Assembly: GCA_902362925.1 (NCBI GenBank)
Contig: CABIYL010000019.1
DNA length: 64,000 bases
Reading direction: 5' to 3' (one strand)
Source: Pseudoflavonifractor sp902362925
GTDB taxonomy: Bacteria; Bacillota; Clostridia; Oscillospirales; Oscillospiraceae
Position 1 is the first letter of the stretch. Every line of letters begins with the position of its first letter. The position numbers and the translations under genes are program-made. This document shows, in pieces, positions 58,203 through 64,000 of this stretch. Below the pieces are notes generated by a model. The model did not search any database. It was not told the origin of the DNA and worked only from the letters and a program-made list of their open reading frames with translations.

Positions 58203-58919
58203 ATGGCAAGAATTGACGGACGGGCCAACGATCAGCTGCGGCCCATCGAGATTATCCCCGGCATCAACAAATTTGCGGAGGGCTCCTGTCTCATCCGCTG
58301 CGGCAATACCCACGTGCTCTGCACCGCCTCGGTGGAGGACCGGGTGCCCCCTCATGTCCCGGAAGGGGAGGGGTGGGTCACCGCCGAGTACTCCATGCTG
58401 CCCCGTGCCAACCGGGAGCGGAGCAAGCGGGACATCGCCAAGCTGAAGCTGTCCGCCCGGTCCGCTGAGATTCAGCGGCTGGTGGGCCGTTCCCTCCGTG
58501 CGGCGGTGGACATGAAGGCCCTGGGCCCCCGCACCATCACTGTGGACTGCGACGTGCTCCAGGGTGACGGCGGCACCCGTACCGCCAGTGTCACCGGCGG
58601 CTTTGTGGCCCTGAGCCTGGCACTGCACAAGCTGGTGGAGGAGGGCGTTTTGGAAACCATGCCCCTCAAGACCTGCGTGGCGGCCATCTCCGCTGGCATC
58701 GTGGACGACCAGCTGCTGCTGGACCTGTGCTATGAGGAGGACTCCTCCGCCCAGGTGGATCTGAACTGCGTCATGACCGGCGAGGGTGAGCTGGTGGAGC
58801 TCCAGGGCACCGGTGAGGGCCGTTCCTTCACCCTGGAGGAGCAGCGGGCCCTGGTGGAGCTGTGCGCCAAGGGCATCCGGGAAGTGCAGGCGGTCCAGAA
58901 GGCCGTCCTGGGAGGTTGA
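58203..58919 (+). CDS. rph: Ribonuclease PH
   Basis: A 238-residue phosphorolytic 3' exonuclease that trims tRNA precursors. The start is MARIDGRANDQLRPIEIIPG; GWVTAEYSMLPRANRERSKR, EIQRLVGRSLRAAVDMKALG and DCDVLQGDGGTRTASVTGGF contain the phosphate- and metal-binding residues. ATG 58203 follows GGAGGTATATCA. rdgB starts four bases after the stop. Confidence 0.95.
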   Translation: MARIDGRANDQLRPIEIIPGINKFAEGSCLIRCGNTHVLCTASVEDRVPPHVPEGEGWVTAEYSMLPRANRERSKRDIAKLKLSARSAEIQRLVGRSLRAAVDMKALGPRTITVDCDVLQGDGGTRTASVTGGFVALSLALHKLVEEGVLETMPLKTCVAAISAGIVDDQLLLDLCYEEDSSAQVDLNCVMTGEGELVELQGTGEGRSFTLEEQRALVELCAKGIREVQAVQKAVLGG

Positions 58920-58923
58920 GCCC

Positions 58924-59523
58924 ATGAAAATGGTATTGGCCAGCAAGAATAACCACAAGCTCAAGGAGATGCAGGACATCCTCTCCGCCCAGGGGGTGGA
59001 GGTGGTTCTGGAGTCCGACGTGGGCGCCGATGTGGACGTGGAGGAGACGGGCACCACCTTTGAGGAGAACGCCCTGCTGAAGGCCAGGGCGGTCATGGAG
59101 GCCACCGGTCTGCCTGCCATCGCCGACGACTCTGGCCTGTGCGTGGACGCCCTGAACGGAGCGCCCGGTGTGTACTCCGCCCGGTACGGCGGACCCGGTC
59201 TGGACGATGTGGGCCGTTACAAGCTGCTGCTGGAGAACATGCGGGGCCAGCTGGACCGCCGGTGCAAATTCGTCTCGGCCATCTGCTGCTGCTTCCCCAA
59301 CGGGGACACGGTGACTGCCCGGGGCGAGTGCCAGGGCACTCTGGCCTATGCGCCCAAGGGTGCCGACGGCTTTGGATATGACCCCATTTTCTTTGTGCCC
59401 GGTCTGAAAAAGACCTTTGCCGAGCTGCTGCCCGAGGAGAAGAACGCCATCTCCCACCGGGGCAACGCACTGGCGATTTTCAAGGACAAGCTGGCGGAGT
59501 ACCGCCGGGACCATCAGCTTTAA
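58924..59523 (+). CDS. rdgB: Non-canonical purine NTP pyrophosphatase (RdgB/HAM1)
   Basis: A 199-residue enzyme that removes dITP/XTP from the nucleotide pool. Motifs: LASKNNHKLKEMQDIL, TFEENALLKARAVMEATGLP, AIADDSGLCVDALNGAPGVY, and the C-terminal GADGFGYDPIFFVPG and ISHRGNAL. ATG 58924 is coupled to rph. The rph-rdgB pair is standard in Gram-positives. Confidence 0.95.
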   Translation: MKMVLASKNNHKLKEMQDILSAQGVEVVLESDVGADVDVEETGTTFEENALLKARAVMEATGLPAIADDSGLCVDALNGAPGVYSARYGGPGLDDVGRYKLLLENMRGQLDRRCKFVSAICCCFPNGDTVTARGECQGTLAYAPKGADGFGYDPIFFVPGLKKTFAELLPEEKNAISHRGNALAIFKDKLAEYRRDHQL

Positions 59524-59590
59524 GCGGCTCAGAGGGCCGTTTGAAATATATTAATATAAGGAGGCGGCGGGATATCCCGCCAAAATACCT

Positions 59591-59920
59591 ATGGATTTGA
59601 CAAGCAAGCAGCGCGCCCAGCTCAGAAGCCTGGCCAACAGCATCGACACCATTGTCCATGTGGGCAAGGACGGCCTGGGCGAGAATCTGGTCAAGCAGGC
59701 CGACGACGCACTGGAGGCCCGGGAGCTCATCAAGGGCAAGGTTCTGGAGAACTCCATGCTCACCGCACGGGAGGCGGCCGAGGAGCTGGCCGTGGCCACC
59801 CGGAGCGAAGTTGTGCAGGTGATTGGAACAAAATTCGTCCTGTATCGTCCAAGTCATAAAAAGGACAAGAAGGACAAGATCGTTCTGGTAAAGGACAGCC
59901 GGAAAAAGCCGGTGGTGTGA
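59591..59920 (+). CDS. yhbY: YhbY-type CRM-domain RNA-binding protein
   Basis: A 109-residue CRS1/YhbY domain protein that associates with pre-50S ribosomal particles. LTSKQRAQLRSLANSIDTIV, VHVGKDGLGENLVKQADDAL and VVQVIGTKFVLYRPSHKKDK cover the domain, including the G-x-x-G loop (GKDGLG). A basic tail of about 20 residues follows. ATG 59591; an AAGGAGGCGGCGG site lies about 20 bases upstream. It precedes nadD, as in Bacillus. Confidence 0.92.
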   Translation: MDLTSKQRAQLRSLANSIDTIVHVGKDGLGENLVKQADDALEARELIKGKVLENSMLTAREAAEELAVATRSEVVQVIGTKFVLYRPSHKKDKKDKIVLVKDSRKKPVV

Positions 59921-59963
59921 CAGACATTCAGCAAAAGCAATTGCGTGAAAGGAGCTGGCTCAC

Positions 59964-61184
59964 TTGAAAATCGGTATCTATGGCGGCACCTTTAACCCAC
60001 CCCACCTGGGGCACATGGCGGCGGCCCAGGCGGCCATGGCCGTGCTGGGGCTGGACAAGCTGTTTTTCATTCCCGCGGCCCTGCCGCCCCACAAGGAGCT
60101 GCCGGCTGACGGAGCCGGAGCGGAGCACCGCCTGGCCATGACGGCCCTGATGGCCGACGGCCTGGGGGAGTCCATCGGCCGCCGTGGGGATGTGGAGGCC
60201 CTGGACATTGAGCTGCGCCGGACGGGGAAGAGCTACACGGTGGACACCCTGGAGGAGCTGCACAGCCGTTTCCCGGAGGATGAGCTCTGGCTGCTGATGG
60301 GGACGGATATGTTCCTCACCATCCAGAACTGGTACCAGCCCGAGCGCATTATGGCGCTGGCGGGGATTGCGGCCTTTGCCCGCACCGAGACGGACAGCGG
60401 CGAGCTGCTGCGGGTCCAGGCCGACTACCTGGCCAAAACCTACCAGGCACGGGTGCAGCTGGTGGAGCTGCCCAAAATCACCGATCTCTCCTCCACCCAG
60501 ATGCGGGAGCTTCTGGAGGAGGGGCAGGGCGGTGACCGGCTCTGGCCGCCGGTGTACGGCTATATTCTGCGCAACGGGCTGTATGGCGAGCACCCCGACC
60601 TGAAGCAGCTCAACGATTCCGAGCTGCGCTGCGCGTCGTACAGCATGATCCGCGCCAAGCGGATTCCCCACGTCAAGGGGACCGAGCAGGCGGCAGTGGA
60701 GCTGGCGGAGCGCTGGGGTGCCGACGTGGAGAAAGCCCGCCGGGCGGCCATCCTCCACGACTGCACAAAATATCTGAATATGGAAGAACAGTTGCAATTG
60801 TGCCGGCAATATGGTATTGTATTGGACGATTTAGAGCAAAAATCGGTGAAGCTGCTCCACTCCAAAACAGGCGCCGCCATTGCGCGTGATGTGTTTGGCG
60901 TGCCGGACGACATATATTGGGCAATCTATTGGCACACCACCGGCAAGGCCGATATGTCCACCCTGGAGAAGGTGCTCTATCTGGCCGACTACATGGAGCC
61001 TACCCGGGATTTTCCCGGTGTGGAGGAGCTGCGTGAGCTGACCCGCCGTGATCTGGATGCCGCGCTTCGCCTGGGTCTGGAGATGAGTGTGGAGGACCTG
61101 GAGGAGCGGGGTGTTCCCGTTCACCACAACACCATGGAGGCTCTGAATTGGGTGCTGGAGCATGGGCCCCGGGATCCTTCCTGA
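59964..61184 (+). CDS. nadD: Fused nicotinate-nucleotide adenylyltransferase and YqeK-type HD hydrolase
   Basis: A 406-residue protein joining two enzymes that are normally separate neighbouring genes. Residues 1-200 are NadD (IGIYGGTFNPPHLGHMAAAQ; LWLLMGTDMFLTIQNWYQPE; DLSSTQMRELLEEG), which makes deamido-NAD. Residues about 215-400 are an HD-domain protein of the YqeK type (AAILHDCTKYLNMEEQLQLC; HSKTGAAIARDVFG; AIYWHTTGKADMSTLEKVLY), known to hydrolyse diadenosine tetraphosphate. TTG 59964 is the start, behind AAAGGAG. No stop or internal start is seen at the domain border, so it is a true fusion. Confidence 0.93.
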   Translation: MKIGIYGGTFNPPHLGHMAAAQAAMAVLGLDKLFFIPAALPPHKELPADGAGAEHRLAMTALMADGLGESIGRRGDVEALDIELRRTGKSYTVDTLEELHSRFPEDELWLLMGTDMFLTIQNWYQPERIMALAGIAAFARTETDSGELLRVQADYLAKTYQARVQLVELPKITDLSSTQMRELLEEGQGGDRLWPPVYGYILRNGLYGEHPDLKQLNDSELRCASYSMIRAKRIPHVKGTEQAAVELAERWGADVEKARRAAILHDCTKYLNMEEQLQLCRQYGIVLDDLEQKSVKLLHSKTGAAIARDVFGVPDDIYWAIYWHTTGKADMSTLEKVLYLADYMEPTRDFPGVEELRELTRRDLDAALRLGLEMSVEDLEERGVPVHHNTMEALNWVLEHGPRDPS

Positions 61185-61252
61185 ATCCGAAACAGAAAAA
61201 TGACAGACACAGCCGCCGGTGAGGCGGCGCGCGGGAAAGGAACTACGAACCA

Positions 61253-62980
61253 ATGAATCCTGAGCAGAATCGCAAAAAGGGCGGCGCCCGACTGCTGAAG
61301 CCGTCCTCCAAAAAAGCGGAAGCCGCACCGGAGAAGGAGAAAGAAGCGGTCCCGACCAAGAAATCTGAGTTTACGGACAAGGACGTGGAGTCCGGCCGGA
61401 CCCAGAAGGCCAAAAAGCCCAAGAAGCCCAAGCCTCAGCGCACCACCAAGCAGAAGGTGCTCCACGGTGTGTTTATCGGCGTCACTGTTCTGGCCGCCAT
61501 CATTGTGGTCATCGGCATCGCACTGGCCATTTTTGTGCAGAAGCCGGCCCAGGTCACCCAACCCAGCCGCGGCTCCAAGCAGCCCACCAGTACAGAGGAG
61601 CAGGAGACGGGCGGTTCCACCACCCGGCCGGACGGCGTGTCCAGCGACCGGAAGGAGGACTTCTATACCTTCCTGGTGGTGGGCCGCGACACCTACGGCG
61701 GCGGCAATACGGACACCATCATGCTGGCCTCCTATGACATTCCCAACCAGCAGCTGTCCGTTATGAGCATCCCCCGTGATACCCTGGTCAACGTCTCCTG
61801 GGACATCAAGAAGATCAACTCCGTCTACAACATGTACGGCGGCGGCGATGAGGGCATGGATGCCCTGAAGGAAGAAGTCAGCCAGCTGGTGGGCTTCATC
61901 CCGGACTACACCTTTGTGGTGGAGTGGGAGGCCGTTGGTAAGCTGGTGGACGCTGTCGGCGGTGTGTACTTTGACGTGCCCTGCCGGATGTACTACAACG
62001 ACCTGTCTCAGAACTTCAAGATTGACCTCCAGGAGGGCTATCAGCTCATCGACGGCGACAAGGCCATGCAGCTGCTGCGCTGGCGTCATAACAGCGACGA
62101 CAACGGCAACATCCTCAACTCCGGCTACGCCAACGGCGACCTGGGCCGTATCGAGACCCAGCAGGCCTTCCTCCAGGCGGCCATTGAGCAGTGCCTCCAG
62201 AACATTACGGATGTGAAGACCATCACCGGCATTGCCCAGATTTTCTTTGAGAACGTGACCACTGAGCTGTCCGTGGGCAACCTGGCCTGGTTTGCCCAGC
62301 AGGCCATTTTCGGCAACAGTGAGGGCAAAAAGCTGGACATGAACAGCGTGACCTTCCTCACCATGCCCTGGGTGGCTGCCAACGGCGTGTGGAGCCGGAC
62401 CTATAACAACCATCCCTCCTATGTGGCGCCCGATGTGGACGAGGTGGTAGAGGTGGTCAACGAGTACTTCAACCCCTACGTGGAGGACCTGCGCAAGGAT
62501 GAGCTGGACATCATGTATGTCAACGACGACGGCACCCTGGGCTGCACCAGCGGCGTGCTGGAGGATACCAAGTACAACAGCTGGGTGAAGGGCAAGAACT
62601 CCGGTTCTTCCAGCTCCTCCGGTTCCAGCTCTTCCAGCTCCAAGCCCTCTTCCAGCACCAGCCCGTCTCCCAGCGCCAGCGCTTCGGCGTCTCCCAGTAC
62701 CTCTCCCAGCACCAGCCCCAGTCCTTCCCCCAGCGAGAGCACTGCGCCCAGCACCTCTCCCAGCGTGACGCCTTCTCCCAGTCCCAGCGAGAGCGTGACG
62801 CCCTCGCCCTCTCCCAGTGAGACCCAGCCTGCCGTGAGCGAGACACCTGCTCCCAGCCCCAGTGAGAGCGTGACGCCCAGTCCGTCTCCCTCTGAGAGCG
62901 GCGGCACGGACCAGCCTCCCGAGGGCATTCCCATCTATACGCCCGACCCGGCGGCCACAGAGACGGCCCCCGCAGCGTAA
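61253..62980 (+). CDS. LCP (LytR-CpsA-Psr) family cell-wall ligase
   Basis: A 575-residue protein attaching teichoic-acid-like or capsular polymers to peptidoglycan. It has a long basic cytoplasmic N-terminus (1-70), one membrane span (about 71-95), a Ser/Thr-rich linker, and the LCP domain (about 135-340) with YTFLVVGRDTYGGGNTDTIM, SIPRDTLVNVSWDIKKINSV and LRWRHNSDDNGNI, which hold the conserved Arg and Asp residues. The last 130 residues are a Ser/Pro-rich repeat tail (PSPSESVTPSPSPSE). ATG 61253. rsfS follows 42 bases downstream. Confidence 0.92.
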   Translation: MNPEQNRKKGGARLLKPSSKKAEAAPEKEKEAVPTKKSEFTDKDVESGRTQKAKKPKKPKPQRTTKQKVLHGVFIGVTVLAAIIVVIGIALAIFVQKPAQVTQPSRGSKQPTSTEEQETGGSTTRPDGVSSDRKEDFYTFLVVGRDTYGGGNTDTIMLASYDIPNQQLSVMSIPRDTLVNVSWDIKKINSVYNMYGGGDEGMDALKEEVSQLVGFIPDYTFVVEWEAVGKLVDAVGGVYFDVPCRMYYNDLSQNFKIDLQEGYQLIDGDKAMQLLRWRHNSDDNGNILNSGYANGDLGRIETQQAFLQAAIEQCLQNITDVKTITGIAQIFFENVTTELSVGNLAWFAQQAIFGNSEGKKLDMNSVTFLTMPWVAANGVWSRTYNNHPSYVAPDVDEVVEVVNEYFNPYVEDLRKDELDIMYVNDDGTLGCTSGVLEDTKYNSWVKGKNSGSSSSSGSSSSSSKPSSSTSPSPSASASASPSTSPSTSPSPSPSESTAPSTSPSVTPSPSPSESVTPSPSPSETQPAVSETPAPSPSESVTPSPSPSESGGTDQPPEGIPIYTPDPAATETAPAA

Positions 62981-63022
62981 TCAAGCGCCATTCAACCCAA
63001 CCGAGAAAGGGGTTTATCAACT

Positions 63023-63385
63023 ATGACACCCAAGGAAACCGCGATTGTTCTGGCCAAGGCCCTGGACAGCAAGAAGGGCATTGACATCAAGGTGCTGGAG
63101 ACCGGTCACCTGACCACCCTGGCGGATTATTTCGTCATCTGTACCGCCACCTCCACCACCCAGGTCCGCGCCCTGTCCGACGAGTGCGAGAAGACCATGA
63201 AGGAGACCGCCGGCGAGCTGCCCCACCATGTGGAGGGCCACCGGGGCGGCACCTGGGTCCTGCTGGACTTCTCCTCTGTGGTGGTGCACATCTTCATGGA
63301 CGACGCCCGTAAGTTCTACGACCTGGAGCGCCTCTGGTCTGACGCCACGCCCGTGGACCTGACCGACGTGCTGACCGAGAACTGA
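63023..63385 (+). CDS. rsfS: Ribosome silencing factor RsfS
   Basis: A 120-residue protein that binds L14 and blocks subunit joining when nutrients are low. Motifs: KGIDIKVLETGHLTTLADYF, VICTATSTTQVRALSDECEK, EGHRGGTWVLLDFSSVVVHI and ARKFYDLERLWSDA. ATG 63023 follows GAAAGGGG. nadD-yqeK-LCP-rsfS is a typical Clostridia order. A terminator follows. Confidence 0.95.
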   Translation: MTPKETAIVLAKALDSKKGIDIKVLETGHLTTLADYFVICTATSTTQVRALSDECEKTMKETAGELPHHVEGHRGGTWVLLDFSSVVVHIFMDDARKFYDLERLWSDATPVDLTDVLTEN

Positions 63386-63397
63386 AATCGAACAGCA

Positions 63398-63432
63398 AGG
63401 CCCTGTCTCCTGTGAGGAGACGGGGCCTTTTT
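63398..63432 (+). terminator. Intrinsic terminator after rsfS
   Basis: AAGGCCC-T-GTCTCC / GGAGAC-G-GGGCCTT with a short loop, then TTTTT. It ends the rph-to-rsfS run. Confidence 0.88.
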
Positions 63433-63442
63433 TACAAGACAG

Positions 63443-63479
63443 AAAACCGGGTGTGCGCTGCTGAGCGCACACCCGGTTT
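63443..63479 (-). terminator. Intrinsic terminator of the convergent minus-strand gene
   Basis: ACCGGGTGTGCGC and GCGCACACCCGGT face each other around TGCTGA, with T-runs on both sides. It lies just past the stop of the partial gene at 63484. Confidence 0.85.
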
Positions 63480-63483
63480 TGGC

Positions 63484-64000
63484 TTATCCTCTGCGGTCCA
63501 GTACGATGGTGTAGCCCTCCACGATGTCGGGCGCATCCCCATCGGCCACGGGGGCGTGGTTGATGGTGACGCGATCGCCGGGGTTGAGAATGACTGCCAC
63601 ATCGTTGTCCTTGGCGGGGATGGAGTAGTAGACGTCCTCACCCTCCAGGGAGAAGTAATAGTAGGTGTTGCCGTCAATGACCGCCGAACGGATGTCCGCG
63701 ATGACGCCGGATACGTCGGTCTCCAGCCGACTGCCCTGGTCCACGGCGATGCCCTTGGCGGCCATCTGCTCCAGGTAGTTCTGCTCACAGGAGGCCACGG
63801 TGTCGCCTATGCCCACCACGGTGAACTGGCCCACGTTGACCATGGCGTACTGCTTCACCAGCTGGCGGTTGTCCTTCAGGGCGATGAAGTAGGTGGGCTG
63901 GTCGGCCACGTTGAGGAGCAGGGGGAAGGTGGCCTTGTAGCCCTGGTCCTGCACCATGCCCTCAGCGGAGGCCTGAGCGGACTGCTCGGTGGCGCCGGGC
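63484..64000 (-). CDS. Uncharacterised protein, 3' part (gene runs off window)
   Basis: About 171 C-terminal residues are visible and the frame is open to the window edge, starting with a Gln/Ala/Ser-rich stretch (PGATEQSAQASAEG). The rest appears to be two beta-rich domains: LLNVADQPTYFIALKDNRQL with a periplasmic-style GIGDTVASCEQNYLEQM, then an SH3/OB-like segment (VSGVIADIRSAVIDGNTYYY, DRVTINHAPVADGDAP). I do not recognise the family. It may be a surface or membrane-anchored protein, since upstream sequence is needed to see a signal peptide. Confidence 0.65.
   Translation of the reverse strand, partial: PGATEQSAQASAEGMVQDQGYKATFPLLLNVADQPTYFIALKDNRQLVKQYAMVNVGQFTVVGIGDTVASCEQNYLEQMAAKGIAVDQGSRLETDVSGVIADIRSAVIDGNTYYYFSLEGEDVYYSIPAKDNDVAVILNPGDRVTINHAPVADGDAPDIVEGYTIVLDRRG

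Overview
The window is high-GC (about 60%) DNA from a Firmicute. The gene content (SLH-domain exported proteins, LytTR/GHKL and OmpR two-component systems, dprA-topA-trmFO, plsX-acpP-rnc-smc-ftsY, rph-rdgB-yhbY-nadD-rsfS) and the transposon genes point to a gut Clostridia member of the Oscillospiraceae (Flavonifractor/Lawsonibacter/Pseudoflavonifractor-like). The genus is an inference. Four runs of N (3032-3256, 4044-4286, 6250-6563, 46576-46892) hide parts of genes.

Positions 1-20793 are mobile DNA. The outer layer is one end of a Tn1549-type integrative conjugative element (ICE), all on the minus strand: parB-like gene, DUF7768/DUF4406-like gene, ardA, pcfB, virD4 coupling protein, maff2. 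maff2 is cut off at the window edge by what looks like the 5' end of a group II intron. The outer right edge is marked by an AbiU2-type HEPN gene and a 3' fragment of tRNA-Ala(GGC), probably an attachment site. Inside virD4 sits a 14.4-kb integrative mobilizable element (IME) of the Tn4451 type (1171-15526): large serine recombinase tnpX, tnpV, a low-GC cargo of blaI-blaR1-ABC transporter, four small sigma-70-like genes, a DUF3847 gene, an RSF1010-type oriT, a MobA/MobL relaxase, a RelB/YafQ toxin-antitoxin pair, a Cys-rich VLP gene, a replication initiator, a DnaC-like ATPase and tnpW. Its ends share a GG dinucleotide. Removing it joins the two virD4 halves in frame into a 611-residue protein.

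Positions 21061-34000 hold envelope-sensing modules: an ABC/FtsX transporter with an OmpR-type two-component system, a secreted SLH-domain protein (frameshifted near its end), an ECF sigma operon driving an ABC-2 transporter, and a LytTR response regulator with a GHKL kinase. Positions 34222-36345 encode a KtrB/KtrA-like potassium uptake system.

From 36372 to the end lies a housekeeping stretch on the plus strand: SpoU methyltransferase, dprA, topA, trmFO, three tandem XRE regulators, plsX, acpP, rnc, then smc, ftsY, a small membrane protein, rph, rdgB, yhbY, a nadD-yqeK fusion, an LCP cell-wall ligase and rsfS. It is interrupted between rnc and smc by two minus-strand genes: a giant exported CehA/McbA-like SLH protein (over 2,000 residues) and a YibE/F family membrane protein.
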